This document shows positions 17,232 through 26,608 of a DNA stretch of 64,000 nucleotides, in pieces (position 1 is the first letter of the stretch; each line of letters begins with the position of its first letter). The stretch comes from Oxalobacteraceae bacterium. GTDB lineage: Bacteria; Pseudomonadota; Gammaproteobacteria; Burkholderiales; Burkholderiaceae_D. The notes beneath the pieces are model-generated. The model made no database searches. It was given only the letters and a program-made list of their open reading frames with translations, and was not told the origin of the DNA. The translations under genes were made by a program, and so were the position numbers. The stretch spans positions 1 through 64,000 of the forward strand of contig CANCDR010000002.1 in assembly GCA_947374865.1 (NCBI GenBank), read 5' to 3'.

Positions 17232-18569
17232 TTAAATACCGTAGGCTTTGCGCATGAGCGCCAGCGGGTGCGCCATCTCGGCTTTTTTCAGACCCGCCTC
17301 TTCCATACCTTGGGCAATATGATGACCCGCCAGCTGGCAGTCGGAAGATATATAGTTTGGCTCATCTTCGGCCATGGCCTTGAATACCGGTTTGCCGATC
17401 TTCATCGAGGTCGCATGAAACTCCTTCTTCACGCCAAACGTGCCCGCGTGACCAGAGCAACGCTCCACCACATTGAGCGTCGTCTCGGGAATCAGCATCA
17501 GGGTTTCGGCGGTTTTCTTGCCGACGTTTTGTACCCGCGAATGACATGGCACGTGATACGAGACTTGGCCCAATGACTGTTTAAAATCGGTCTTGAGCAA
17601 GCCATCGCGATTACGCGAAATGAAGTATTCAAACGGATCCCACATGGCTTCCTTCACCAGCTGGGTATCAGCACAGTCCGGGAACATCAACGGCAGCTCC
17701 TGTTTGTACATCAGCGTGCAGGAAGGGATCGGGGTCAGAATGGCATACCCTTCGCGCGCCAGTTTGGCTAACTGCGGAATGTTGATCGCCTTCTTTTCGG
17801 CCACGCCTTGCAAGTCACCCTGCTCCAGCTTCGGCATACCGCAGCAGGCTTCTTTTTCTACCAGCACATAAGGAATCTCGTTATGCGCCAGAATCGCCAG
17901 TAAATCGTGGCCGACGCCTGGCTCATTAAAGTTAATGTAGCAGGTCGCATAAACGGCTACCTTGCCCGGCGTGAGCTTGCCATCTTGTACTGCGAACGAT
18001 GCGGAAGGTGCTGCGCCGCTGCGGAACTTCTGGGTGGCGAATTCCGGCAGCCAGGCATTTTTATCCACGCCTAAGGTGCTCTCGAGGAGACTGCGCGCAA
18101 GCTTAGTTTTGTTGACGGCATTGACGGCCTGCGTGACGATCGGAATGCCGGCAAACATGCCTAGTCCATCGGTATTGGAGAGGAATTTATCGCGCGTGCT
18201 GACTTCACCATTTTTAAATTTGACGGCCTTGGCGCGTAACATCAAATGCGGAAAGTCGAGGTTCCACGGATGCGGTGGCGTATAAGGACATTTGGTCAGG
18301 TAACACACGTCGCACAGGTAGCACTGATCGACCACCTTCCAGTAATCCTGCTTATCGACGCCATCGACTTCCATGGTGCTTGATTCATCGACCAGATCAA
18401 ACAGCGTCGGAAACGAACCGCACAAGGAGACACAACGACGGCAGCCATGGCAGATATCGAACACGCGCTCCATCTCGTGATTGAGCGAATCGAGATTATA
18501 AAAATCTTCGCTCAGCCAATCGAGTGGATGGCGGGTCGGCGCTTCGAGATTGCCTTCGGTTTTGGACAT
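17232..18569 (-). CDS. Heterodisulfide reductase-related FeS oxidoreductase (CCG-domain, GlpC-like)
   Basis: About 445 residues from ATG 18569 (MSKTEGN); a start 42 bp upstream would run into the terminator hairpin behind the rubrerythrin gene. Two cysteine clusters, CHGCRRCVSLC and CYLCDVCYLTKCPY, bind 4Fe-4S centres. The C-terminal half contains cysteine-rich CCG-like motifs (EKEACCGMPKLEQGD and VERCSGHAGTFG). The protein resembles GlpC and HdrB/D subunits. It sits between DUF3501 and rubrerythrin in a conserved cluster and probably passes electrons in peroxide reduction, which is an inference. Confidence 0.88.
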   Translation of the reverse strand: MSKTEGNLEAPTRHPLDWLSEDFYNLDSLNHEMERVFDICHGCRRCVSLCGSFPTLFDLVDESSTMEVDGVDKQDYWKVVDQCYLCDVCYLTKCPYTPPHPWNLDFPHLMLRAKAVKFKNGEVSTRDKFLSNTDGLGMFAGIPIVTQAVNAVNKTKLARSLLESTLGVDKNAWLPEFATQKFRSGAAPSASFAVQDGKLTPGKVAVYATCYINFNEPGVGHDLLAILAHNEIPYVLVEKEACCGMPKLEQGDLQGVAEKKAINIPQLAKLAREGYAILTPIPSCTLMYKQELPLMFPDCADTQLVKEAMWDPFEYFISRNRDGLLKTDFKQSLGQVSYHVPCHSRVQNVGKKTAETLMLIPETTLNVVERCSGHAGTFGVKKEFHATSMKIGKPVFKAMAEDEPNYISSDCQLAGHHIAQGMEEAGLKKAEMAHPLALMRKAYGI

Positions 18570-18609
18570 GATGAACCTCTGATGATCGATACAGGAAAAT
18601 TGCGCTGGC

Positions 18610-18654
18610 AAAAAATTGAGGTCAGCCCAACAGCGGGGGCCGGGCTCACCTCAA
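18610..18654 (-). terminator. Rho-independent terminator behind rubrerythrin
   Basis: Read on the minus strand, a 13-bp stem with one mismatch (arms 18642-18654 and 18616-18628) and a 13-base loop is followed by six T. It lies 35 bp after the rubrerythrin stop and before the FeS oxidoreductase start, so rubrerythrin mRNA is at least partly separated from the next genes. Confidence 0.8.
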
Positions 18655-18689
18655 TCCTCTCCGCCTTGCAGCAGAGAGGCGACTTACAT

Positions 18690-19112
18690 TTAGTCTACCA
18701 ACGCGTCGAGCGCCTTTTGATAGCGGTTTGCGTGTGAACGCTCAGCCTTGGCCAAGGTTTCAAACCAGTCAGCGATCTCGTCGAAACCTTCTTCGCGAGC
18801 AGCTTTGGCCATGCCTGGGTACATATCGGTGTACTCATGCGTTTCGCCAGCTACAGCGGCCATCAGGTTTTGACGGGAGGAGCCAATTGGCAAGCCAGTC
18901 GCCGGATCGCCGACTTTCTCAAGGTACTCGAGATGGCCGTGCGCGTGACCGGTCTCGCCTTCAGCCGTCGAACGGAACAGCATCGCAACGTCGTTCTGAC
19001 CTTCGATGTCGGCCTTGTTTGCGAAATACAAATAGCGACGATTCGCCTGTGATTCACCGGCGAACGCTGCTTTCAGGTTTTCTTCAGTCCTGGAGCCTTT
19101 GAGATTTGCCAT
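18690..19112 (-). CDS. Rubrerythrin family protein (diiron domain only)
   Basis: A 140-residue ferritin-like diiron protein. Iron ligands are in [39 protein letters not shown] and [10 protein letters not shown]. There is no C-terminal rubredoxin domain, so an external electron donor is needed; the neighbouring FeS oxidoreductase is a natural candidate. Role: peroxide reduction in the cytoplasm. The SD AGGAG is 7 bp before the ATG. A strong terminator follows. Confidence 0.93.
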   Translation of the reverse strand: MANLKGSRTEENLKAAFAGESQANRRYLYFANKADIEGQNDVAMLFRSTAEGETGHAHGHLEYLEKVGDPATGLPIGSSRQNLMAAVAGETHEYTDMYPGMAKAAREEGFDEIADWFETLAKAERSHANRYQKALDALVD

Positions 19113-19416
19113 TAACTTCTCCTAAATAATAAGTTGTCCGTTATGCCATTTCTGGCGCGCGGTCTGGAAACGTGTGCAAGCATAATCATACCCGCCCCAC
19201 TTTCAACACGTATTGTGTTCGCTCACCGCGCAAAGCTCAAATTGGCAATTTCAATTTCGGTTATTGGTAAATGCAATTGGCTTCATCGCAAGGCAATATT
19301 TCACCTATCGATGCAGGCGAAAATTTGCCCGAGCACCCTTGATTAAGCTCCGGTGGTCCGTTGAACAAATCCAGATGGAGAATGTTTAAAGATGTGAAAA
19401 TTTATTGACGATTTGA
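19113..19416. other. Intergenic region with no recognised element
   Basis: About 300 bp of AT-richer DNA upstream of rubrerythrin and downstream of ispF. It must contain the rubrerythrin promoter on the minus strand, but I cannot pick out convincing -35/-10 boxes. I see no RNA gene, repeat or additional coding frame. Confidence 0.5.
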
Positions 19417-19905
19417 TCAGAGCTTCATGCACAACACCACCGCCTGCGCTTCAATCCCTTCTTCCCGCCCCAGATACCCCAGCTTCTCATTGGTCTTGGC
19501 CTTGATGTTGACCTGGCTGATGTCGCACGCCAGATCGGCGGCGATGTTGGCGACCATCTGTGCGATGTGCGGGGCCATTTTGGGTTGTTGGGCGATGATG
19601 GTCGCGTCGAGGTTACCGAGCGTGTAGCCGGCGGCGGTGACCCGGCGCATGGCTTCGCGTAGCAGGGAACGGGAATCGGCGCCGGCAAATTGGGCGTCGG
19701 TGTCCGGGAAATGACGGCCAATGTCGCCCAGCGCAGCTGCGCCAAACAAAGCATCGGTGATCGCATGCAGCAATACGTCGGCATCGGAATGACCGAGCAG
19801 GCCTGTGGCATGGGGAATCAGCACGCCGCCAATAATCAACGGCCGGCCGGCGACCAATGCATGAACGTCATAGCCCTGACCAATGCGAAAACCTGCTGCG
19901 CTCAT
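19417..19905 (-). CDS. ispF: 2-C-methyl-D-erythritol 2,4-cyclodiphosphate synthase
   Basis: A 162-residue enzyme of the MEP isoprenoid pathway. Zinc ligands are in [11 protein letters not shown] (Asp and His) and [12 protein letters not shown] (His). [11 protein letters not shown] and the C-terminal [20 protein letters not shown] motif are diagnostic. It converts CDP-methylerythritol 2-phosphate to the cyclic diphosphate. The start overlaps the ispD stop by 4 bp, giving the usual ispDF operon. Confidence 0.97.
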   Translation of the reverse strand: MSAAGFRIGQGYDVHALVAGRPLIIGGVLIPHATGLLGHSDADVLLHAITDALFGAAALGDIGRHFPDTDAQFAGADSRSLLREAMRRVTAAGYTLGNLDATIIAQQPKMAPHIAQMVANIAADLACDISQVNIKAKTNEKLGYLGREEGIEAQAVVLCMKL

Positions 19906-20642
19906 ACGCTTCCTTTCAAATACAGTTCGGCCAGCGCGATATCGTGCGGCAGGGTGACTTTAACATTGCGCGGGTTTCCTTCGACCAGCCTGGGCTGCAG
20001 GCCGAGCGCTTCGACGGCGCTGGCATCATCGGTGATGGCATGGCCATGCTCAAGGGCGAACTCGAGCGCCTGGCGCAATAAACCGTAGCGAAACATCTGC
20101 GGCGTCTGAGCGGCCCAGATGGCCGCGCGCGGCACGGTTTCCTCTACCCGCGTAACGCTGCTCGGCTGGCTCTGATCCGCCGCACTGCTGACGGCCCGCT
20201 TCAAGGTATCAGCGACCGGCAGCGCCAGCAGGCCGCCGACCGGATCGTCGCGCAACGCGCTGATCAGGCGCTCGATCAAGTCAATCGTCAAACCGGGACG
20301 CGCCGCGTCATGCACCAATACCCAATCAGTGTCGCGAATGAATTCACGCGCCGCGTGCAGACCCTGCAGTACGGAGGCCTGACGGCTATCCCCACCGCAG
20401 CGCAGAATCTGGCAGCCCATCGCATCGCCCACGACCGCATCAATCAAGGTATCGCCGGCACTGACCACGACAAAGGTATGGCTGATCGCGGGACAGCCGG
20501 CAAAGGTGTCGAGCACATGGCGTAACATCGGTTTGCCCGCCAGCGGCAGATACTGCTTGGGGCAATCCGCACCCGCGCGCAGGCCAACGCCCGCCGCAGG
20601 AATCAGGGCAAAGAAGCGGGGAGCGGGAACGGCAGCTGTCAT
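19902..20642 (-). CDS. ispD: 2-C-methyl-D-erythritol 4-phosphate cytidylyltransferase
   Basis: A 246-residue nucleotidyltransferase. The N-terminal CTP-binding loop is [31 protein letters not shown] carries the metal-binding Asp, and TPQMFR and [11 protein letters not shown] are conserved near the C-terminus. It makes CDP-methylerythritol in the MEP pathway. It is the first gene of ispDF; a degenerate tandem array lies in the region upstream, shared with divergent mfd. Confidence 0.97.
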   Translation of the reverse strand: MTAAVPAPRFFALIPAAGVGLRAGADCPKQYLPLAGKPMLRHVLDTFAGCPAISHTFVVVSAGDTLIDAVVGDAMGCQILRCGGDSRQASVLQGLHAAREFIRDTDWVLVHDAARPGLTIDLIERLISALRDDPVGGLLALPVADTLKRAVSSAADQSQPSSVTRVEETVPRAAIWAAQTPQMFRYGLLRQALEFALEHGHAITDDASAVEALGLQPRLVEGNPRNVKVTLPHDIALAELYLKGSV

Positions 20643-20687
20643 TTGTTTAATAGTATGGTGATTAAGCTTAAGCGGCTATTTAAAGGG

Positions 20688-20762
20688 GACTCATGAAAGT
20701 CTGCTCAATGAAGCCTCCTCAATGAAGTCCCCTAAATGCGGTCCATGAGGTCCACTAAGTCC
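20688..20762. repeat. Degenerate 14-15 bp tandem array between ispD and mfd
   Basis: Units resemble CTCAATGAAGTCC: about 20688-20702, 20703-20716, 20717-20730 and 20731-20744, then two shortened copies ending AGGTCC and AAGTCC. It is more diverged than the arrays at 2729 and 11035, but the periodicity is clear. Confidence 0.65.
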
Positions 20763-20807
20763 ATTACGCCAGCACAGGCTGTCATGATACCCCAGCGAGG
20801 CATCGTT

Positions 20808-20813
20808 TATAAT
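20808..20813 (+). promoter_or_regulatory. Candidate -10 box for mfd
   Basis: A perfect TATAAT lies 87 bp before the mfd start. The region 17 bp upstream has only a weak -35 match, so this is a tentative sigma-70 promoter. Confidence 0.35.
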
Positions 20814-20899
20814 TCGGCCTGACCTTCATTCCTGCCGCCACCGGTTATTCCACCTTGCGGCGCAGGTCGCGCAGCTGGCTTTACTGAATCCATGAATTA

Positions 20900-23800
20900 A
20901 TGTCCTTCGACCCAAAAATTTCTCTTCCCAAGCCCGGTGTCCGCTTTGTTGTGCCCGCCGCGCATGGATCGGCCGATGCCTATGTGCTGGCACAAGCCGC
21001 CCAGGCGCTCAAAGCACAGCAAAAAATGCTGACCGTGGTGGTCGCCAATGCCACCGATGCCCAGCGCCTGTTAGCGGAAATTCCCTGGTTGTGTGAAACC
21101 GGCGACGTCAAGGAAATTGACGCTGATGACGCGCAAACAAATAAGTCTGCCACAGCGCTGCGCTGCCACCTGCTGCCCGACTGGGAAACCCTGCCCTACG
21201 ACGCTTTCTCGCCGCATCAGGATCTGGTTTCCGAACGACTGGCAACGCTGTACGAAGTCCAAAACGGTCAATGCGATGTGCTGATCGTGCCCGCCACCAC
21301 GGCGCTGGTGCGCATGGCGCCGCCGGCCTTTTTGGCGGCCTATACCTTTTTCTTCAAGCAGGGCGAAGTCTTGAATGAGACGCGTCTGCGAACCCAGCTC
21401 ACCCTGGCCGGTTACAGTCACGTATCGCAAGTCATGTCACCCGGCGAATATTCGGTGCGCGGCGGCCTAATCGATCTGTTCCCCATGGGCTCGCCGTTAC
21501 CTTACCGGATCGATCTGTTTGGTGACAATATCGAATCGATTCGTACCTTTGATGCCGACACCCAGCGCTCGCTCTATCCGGTGCGCGAAGTACGCATGCT
21601 GCCAGGGCGCGAGTTTCCGATGGACGAAGCGGCCCGCACAGCGTTTCGCGGTCGCTGGCGCGAACAGTTTGAAGGCGACCCGTCGCGCTCAATGATTTAC
21701 AAAGACATCGGCAGCGGCATTGCCTCCGCGGGTATTGAATATTATCTGCCGCTGTTTTTTGACAGCACCGCGACCCTGTTCGATTATCTGCCTGCCGATA
21801 CCACCTTTGCCCTGATCGGCGATATCGAACAAAGCATTCAGCGCTTCTGGAACGATACCCAGACGCGCTACCGCTTTTTAAAGTCCGATCGTGAACGGCC
21901 TTTACTCGCCCCCGAAACCCTGTTCCTGCGCGACGAAGATTTTTTCACGCTCGCCAAGCCCTATGGCCGCTGGGTCTTGCAGCGCGAAGAACTGGCTTCA
22001 GCGCTTTCAGCGCCTCTCCCCAATGTGGCCGTCAATCGGCGCATGGATGATCCGCTGGCGAATCTGCGCAGCTTTTTACTGCAGACCAATCAGCGGGTAA
22101 TGATCTGCGCCGAATCGGCCGGTCGGCGCGAAACCTTGCAGCAGTATTTCAGTGAATTTGATCTGGCCTTCACGCCGATTGAAGGATTGACCGATTTCGT
22201 CACCGGCTCTGCCCGACTGACCCTCGGTGTCGCGCCATTACAGGCCGGGTTTATCCTCAACACGCAAGAAGGCGCGCTCGCCTTCGTCACCGAAACTGAA
22301 CTGTATGCCGGCAGCGGACGCCGCGTCGGCCAGAAAAAACAGGAAGGCGCCACGCAGGTCGAATCGATGGTGCGCGATCTGTCCGAACTCAAGATCGGCG
22401 ATCCGGTGGTCCACATTAATCACGGTATCGGCCGCTACATGGGCCTGATTAATATGGATCTGGGCGAAGGTGAAACCGAGTTCCTGCAGCTTGACTACGC
22501 CAAGGAAGCCAAACTGTATGTGCCGGTCTCGCAGCTGCATGTGATTTCACGCTACTCGGGCGCTTCGCCCGACGACGCGCCGCTGCATGCGCTCGGCTCA
22601 GGTCACTGGGAAAAAGCCAAACGTAAAGCGGCCCAACAAGTGCGCGATACCGCGGCCGAACTGCTCAATCTGTATGCCCGTCGCGCTGTGCGGGAAGGCT
22701 ATGCCTTCCAATATTCGGCGCACGATTACGCCACCTTTGCCGACAGCTTCGGCTTTGAAGAAACGGTCGATCAGGCCGCCGCGATTGAAGCGGTGATCAA
22801 GGATATGACGAGCGGCAAACCGATGGATCGCCTGATCTGCGGCGACGTCGGCTTTGGTAAAACAGAAGTCGCCTTGCGCGCAGCCTTTGTGGCCGTGTTA
22901 GGCGGCAAACAGGTAGCGATTCTGGCGCCGACCACGCTGCTCGCTGAACAGCATGCGCAAACCTTTGCTGACCGCTTTGCCGACTGGCCGGTGAAAATCG
23001 CCGAATTGTCGCGCTTTCGTTCGGGTAAAGAAATCTCCCAGGCCATCAAGGGCATGGGCGATGGCACGCTCGATATCGTCATCGGTACCCACAAGCTGCT
23101 CTCGCCGGATGTTAAATTTTCTCGTCTGGGTCTGATCATCATCGACGAAGAACACCGTTTTGGTGTGCGTCAAAAGGAAGCCTTAAAAGCTCTGCGCGCT
23201 GAAGTCGATGTATTGACCTTAACCGCCACACCGATTCCCCGCACGCTGGGCATGGCGCTGGAAGGCTTGCGCGACTTTTCCATCATCGCCACTGCGCCGC
23301 AAAAACGCCTGGCCATCAAGACCTTTGTGCGCAGCGAAAATGATTCCGTTATTCGCGAAGCCTGTCTGCGCGAATTAAAACGCGGCGGACAAATCTATTT
23401 TCTGCATAACGAAGTCGACACCATCGAGAACCGCCGCGCCATGCTGGCCGCACTGCTGCCCGAGGCGCGTATCGCCGTCGCGCATGGCCAGATGCACGAA
23501 CGCGAGCTAGAAAAAGTCATGCGTGACTTCGTCGCCCAGCGCTTTAACATTCTGCTCTGTACCACCATCATCGAGACCGGTATTGACGTGCCGAGCGCGA
23601 ATACCATCATCATGCATCGCTCAGACAAATTTGGTTTAGCCCAGTTGCACCAGCTGCGCGGCCGGGTGGGTCGCTCGCATCATCAGGCCTACGCTTATTT
23701 GCTGGTGCACGATGTACAAACCCTCACCAAACAGGCGCAGCGCCGGCTGGATGCGATTCAGCAGATGGAAGAACTGGGCAGCGGCTTTTACCTCGCCATG

Positions 23801-24391
23801 CATGACCTGGAAATTCGCGGTGCCGGTGAAGTACTGGGTGATAATCAGTCAGGTGAAATGCTGGAGATCGGCTTTCAGCTCTATTCCGACATGTTGAATG
23901 AGGCGGTACGCGCCTTAAAAAATGGCCAGGAACCGGATCTGGCCTCGCCCTTATCATCGACCACGGAAATCAATTTGCACGTCCCTGCCCTGCTGCCGAG
24001 CGGCTATTGCGGTGATGTCCATGAACGCCTGTCGCTCTATAAACGGCTGGCCAATTGCGCCACCAATGACGCGGTCGATAATTTACAGGAAGAGCTGATC
24101 GACCGCTTCGGCAAGTTGCCAGAACCGGCGCGCGCACTGGTCGAAACCCATCGTTTGCGGGTCGCTGCCAAACAGGTCGGCATCATCAAGATCGATGCGC
24201 ATACGGATTCGGCGCTACTGCAGTTTATGGCCAATCCGCCGATTGATGCCATGCGCATCATTGACCTGATTCAAAAAAACCGTCACATTCGCTTAAACGG
24301 CCAGGACAAACTGCGCATCACGGCCAATATGCCGGATTTACTGACCCGCGTAGCGCAGGTGCGTTCGACGATCCGATCACTGATCGCTTAA
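20900..24391 (+). CDS. mfd: Transcription-repair coupling factor
   Basis: A 1163-residue protein of normal Mfd length. The N-terminal UvrB-like region includes SPGEYSVRGGLIDLFPMGS. The RNA-polymerase-interacting region follows near residues 490-560 (GDPVVHINHGIGRYMGL). The translocase has Walker A GDVGFGKTEVALRA, Walker B IIIDEEHRFGVRQKE, TATPIPRTL and LHQLRGRVGRS. The C-terminal TRCF domain is complete. Mfd removes stalled RNA polymerase and recruits UvrA to damaged template strands. Monocistronic, with serB following after 67 bp. Confidence 0.97.
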   Translation: MSFDPKISLPKPGVRFVVPAAHGSADAYVLAQAAQALKAQQKMLTVVVANATDAQRLLAEIPWLCETGDVKEIDADDAQTNKSATALRCHLLPDWETLPYDAFSPHQDLVSERLATLYEVQNGQCDVLIVPATTALVRMAPPAFLAAYTFFFKQGEVLNETRLRTQLTLAGYSHVSQVMSPGEYSVRGGLIDLFPMGSPLPYRIDLFGDNIESIRTFDADTQRSLYPVREVRMLPGREFPMDEAARTAFRGRWREQFEGDPSRSMIYKDIGSGIASAGIEYYLPLFFDSTATLFDYLPADTTFALIGDIEQSIQRFWNDTQTRYRFLKSDRERPLLAPETLFLRDEDFFTLAKPYGRWVLQREELASALSAPLPNVAVNRRMDDPLANLRSFLLQTNQRVMICAESAGRRETLQQYFSEFDLAFTPIEGLTDFVTGSARLTLGVAPLQAGFILNTQEGALAFVTETELYAGSGRRVGQKKQEGATQVESMVRDLSELKIGDPVVHINHGIGRYMGLINMDLGEGETEFLQLDYAKEAKLYVPVSQLHVISRYSGASPDDAPLHALGSGHWEKAKRKAAQQVRDTAAELLNLYARRAVREGYAFQYSAHDYATFADSFGFEETVDQAAAIEAVIKDMTSGKPMDRLICGDVGFGKTEVALRAAFVAVLGGKQVAILAPTTLLAEQHAQTFADRFADWPVKIAELSRFRSGKEISQAIKGMGDGTLDIVIGTHKLLSPDVKFSRLGLIIIDEEHRFGVRQKEALKALRAEVDVLTLTATPIPRTLGMALEGLRDFSIIATAPQKRLAIKTFVRSENDSVIREACLRELKRGGQIYFLHNEVDTIENRRAMLAALLPEARIAVAHGQMHERELEKVMRDFVAQRFNILLCTTIIETGIDVPSANTIIMHRSDKFGLAQLHQLRGRVGRSHHQAYAYLLVHDVQTLTKQAQRRLDAIQQMEELGSGFYLAMHDLEIRGAGEVLGDNQSGEMLEIGFQLYSDMLNEAVRALKNGQEPDLASPLSSTTEINLHVPALLPSGYCGDVHERLSLYKRLANCATNDAVDNLQEELIDRFGKLPEPARALVETHRLRVAAKQVGIIKIDAHTDSALLQFMANPPIDAMRIIDLIQKNRHIRLNGQDKLRITANMPDLLTRVAQVRSTIRSLIA

Positions 24392-24458
24392 GCGGACTTA
24401 AGCGACCATCAGCACAGCGCATGAAAATCTTTTTACTATTTTTTATCACGACTCTTTG

Positions 24459-25307
24459 ATGAACCTGATCCTGCAAAGCCTGCGCGCACCCCAAAGCAGC
24501 ATTGAAGCTATCGCCGCTCTCGCCGGTGCAAACGATGTGCACGCTATCAGCCCCAAGGCCTGGCGCTGCACCGACGTTGCCAGCACCGCTGAGGTCAAGG
24601 CAGCCGTGGGCTCCGCCGCCCTGGATGCGGGCGTAGATGCCAGTTTTGTGCCACCAGCGCGCGCACTACGTGATTTTGGCCTGGTCGCTATGGACATGGA
24701 CTCTACGCTCATCACCATCGAATGCATTGACGAGATCGCCGACATGCAGGGATTAAAGCCGCAAGTCGCGGCCATCACCGAAGCCGCCATGCGCGGTGAA
24801 ATTGAATTTGCCGAAAGCCTCACCCGACGCGTGGCCCTGCTCAAGGGACTGGCGGCATCGGCGCTCCAGCGCGTCTATGATGAGCGCTTGGCGCTATCGC
24901 TCGGTGCCGAGTCGATGCTGGCTGCAGTACAAGCAGCCGGCCTGAAGACCTTGCTGGTGTCGGGTGGTTTCACCTTTTTTACTGAGCGGATGCAAAGCCG
25001 GCTGCAGCTCGACTATAGTCATGCCAATGTGCTGGAAATTCTCGATGGTAAATTGACCGGCAAAGTGGTCGGCGGGATCGTCGATGCGCAAGAAAAACGC
25101 CGTACCGTTGAACGGGTCTGTGGCGCGCTGGGCATCTCAACCCGGCAGGCGATCGTGATGGGCGATGGCGCGAATGATTTAGCCATGATGTCGGTGGCCG
25201 GATTATCGGTCGCCTTTCGCGCCAAACCGATAGTGCGTGCGCAGGCCGATGTGGCATTCAACTTCGTCGGGCTGGATGGCTTGTTGGCCCTGTTTGCAAA
25301 GACATAG
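24459..25307 (+). CDS. serB: Phosphoserine phosphatase
   Basis: A 282-residue HAD-family enzyme from ATG 24459. Motif I DMDSTLITIECIDEIAD has the two catalytic aspartates, motif II is VSGGFTFF, and motif IV is VMGDGANDLAMM. The N-terminal 75 or so residues form a short regulatory region like that of other proteobacterial SerB proteins. It catalyses the last step of serine synthesis. It is downstream of mfd on the same strand and may be partly cotranscribed. Confidence 0.95.
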   Translation: MNLILQSLRAPQSSIEAIAALAGANDVHAISPKAWRCTDVASTAEVKAAVGSAALDAGVDASFVPPARALRDFGLVAMDMDSTLITIECIDEIADMQGLKPQVAAITEAAMRGEIEFAESLTRRVALLKGLAASALQRVYDERLALSLGAESMLAAVQAAGLKTLLVSGGFTFFTERMQSRLQLDYSHANVLEILDGKLTGKVVGGIVDAQEKRRTVERVCGALGISTRQAIVMGDGANDLAMMSVAGLSVAFRAKPIVRAQADVAFNFVGLDGLLALFAKT

Positions 25308-25373
25308 ACATTAACAGGCTGTGTGCGATGACCAATGTCCTTTTATTGCATGAACATTGATAGGAAATGCGTG

Positions 25374-25736
25374 ATGACCGATATCCTTGTAGTCGACAGC
25401 CAGCTCGAAGCCGACAAAAACTTCGCCTGGTGGCTTTATCTGGGCCATGGCGCGAGCATGTTCTTTACCCTCGGATTGCTGTCCTTCGTCCCGCTCATTT
25501 TTAATTATCTCCAGCGTGACAAAACAGCCGGCACTTTTGTGCACAGCCATCATACGTGGATGATTCGTTCTTTTTGGTGGTACACGGTATGGGTCGTGCT
25601 GGGCGTATTTCTGGCCCTGACCCTGATCGGCATCCCTCTGGCCTGGCTGGTCTTTTCGATCGCCTGGCTATGGAAGGCTTATCGCCTCATCAAGGGCATT
25701 TCGGATTTGAATGCGAATCGGCCGGAGCTGGTGTAG
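25374..25736 (+). CDS. Small membrane protein, DUF4870-like
   Basis: A 120-residue protein from ATG 25374, which has AGGAA 8-12 bp upstream; a start 39 bp earlier is less likely. Three hydrophobic segments (about residues 20-45, 63-83 and 85-105) include HGASMFFTLGLLSFVPLIFNYL and WLVFSIAWLWKAYRLIKGI, which is the pattern of DUF4870-type membrane proteins. Function unknown. It is the last gene before the island described below. Confidence 0.8.
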   Translation: MTDILVVDSQLEADKNFAWWLYLGHGASMFFTLGLLSFVPLIFNYLQRDKTAGTFVHSHHTWMIRSFWWYTVWVVLGVFLALTLIGIPLAWLVFSIAWLWKAYRLIKGISDLNANRPELV

Positions 25737-25830
25737 TTCGAGCGGTTTGTTGGCTTCGTAGCGTGTGAACAGTTTTTTTGTGCGCGTCGCCATGCTAAAT
25801 TATGTCGCACAACGTGTGCACATATATCCA

Positions 25831-25962
25831 TGCACACCCTACGCTCTGAATTTACAATAAGAACACGTCCCCAATTCAGACACACAAAATAATCCGCTCC
25901 TTGAATATTCAGCCAAGTACGCCCTTACGAATTACCTCACAAATCATGCGTATCAGCGGCCG
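25831..25962. repeat. Direct repeat copy A (left boundary of island)
   Basis: This stretch matches 28819-28939 in the same orientation. It opens with an identical 21-mer beginning TGCACACCCTAC, continues through a diverged middle with small indels, and ends with a near-identical segment containing TTACGAATTAC and ACAAATCATGCG. Homology stops after the last 12 or so codons of rimO. By eye identity is about three-quarters. Confidence 0.8.
25925..25962 (-). pseudogene. Remnant of the rimO 3' end
   Basis: Read on the minus strand this encodes AADTHDL, a TGA, then GNS and TAA. Intact rimO ends [11 protein letters not shown]. The Trp codon has become TGA, so the copy is decayed. It lacks any upstream rimO sequence and is only a 3' tag inside the direct repeat. 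Confidence 0.75.
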
Positions 25963-25977
25963 CTTTTCTTGCGCTCG

Positions 25978-26091
25978 TTACAGTCGTCGAAACTCTTGTT
26001 TGATCGTATTGATAGCGCCGACTAAAGGCGCAAAGTAAATGCGGGGCGTTTCTTTAGCTGCTTTCCAAAACTCTTCAATGAACTGTTTCAT
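25978..26091 (-). CDS. 37-residue small protein, translationally coupled
   Basis: A short frame, MKQFIEEFWKAAKETP and on to FAPLVGAINTIKQEFRRL. It has a near-perfect Shine-Dalgarno AAGGAGA 6-7 bp before the ATG, and its start overlaps the stop of the upstream 2-TM gene as ATGA. Composition: a charged amphipathic N-terminus, a short hydrophobic centre (YFAPLVGAI) and a basic tail. The strong SD and overlap argue that it is translated. I recognise no family; it could be a membrane-associated accessory peptide. Confidence 0.6.
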   Translation of the reverse strand: MKQFIEEFWKAAKETPRIYFAPLVGAINTIKQEFRRL

Positions 26092-26402
26092 TTAATTATC
26101 TCCTTAATAAGACCTACGCCGGAATACGCTATCACCGTTAAATATAGTACTGTATCGACGACTAAAATAAGGTGTTCAACAAATAACAACATACGTATCG
26201 TGAGAACGGGCAGATGCGTTCCTTCGAGGTACTGTACTAATACGCCGAGCACAATACACCCTGCACCAAATAACACAAAGTTCTGAGTTGCTTTCACCAA
26301 TGACGCCCAAAAACGTCCCTGCTTGATCGCGCAAGAACGCCGGATAAGCCCTGAAATTGAATACGGATCTACAGTCACGGAGCTTATCTGTGCTGATCTC
26401 AA
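26088..26402 (-). CDS. Small two-TM membrane protein of unknown function
   Basis: A 104-residue frame that starts with TTG at 26402, so the exact start is uncertain. Two hydrophobic segments are clear: NFVLFGAGCIVLGVLVQYL (about 42-60) and MLLFVEHLILVVDTVLYLTVIAY (about 71-93). The protein ends with a short amphipathic tail (GLIKEIIK). It is followed, with a 4-bp overlap, by the 37-residue gene, and is divergent from the other island pair. The base composition is AT-richer than the surrounding chromosome. No family recognised. Confidence 0.65.
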   Translation of the reverse strand: MRSAQISSVTVDPYSISGLIRRSCAIKQGRFWASLVKATQNFVLFGAGCIVLGVLVQYLEGTHLPVLTIRMLLFVEHLILVVDTVLYLTVIAYSGVGLIKEIIK

Positions 26403-26608
26403 TACCTAACTGGAACTATAAAATAAGCGCGAATTTTTTGCTGAAAAATTGCGTCGTCAGAATCCTACATACTGTCATTTTTACGAGTAGTTATCTTTTC
26501 CAAAAAGGCGTCTAGTGGAGTCACTGGCTGATGTTGGTCAGCGTTGACTTTTTGAAAGGCGCCTATGCTTCCCACTCACTTTTTTTAAACCTTCATCAGG
26601 AGTTCACT

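Noticed and set aside
18570..18611. Upstream start of the FeS oxidoreductase
   Set aside because: It reaches the T-run of the rubrerythrin terminator and adds 14 residues unlike the family; the ATG at 18569 is better.
25679..25885. Minus-strand open frame of 68 codons next to the island
   Set aside because: It runs across the end of the small membrane gene and the left direct repeat, with no SD and no plausible protein features.
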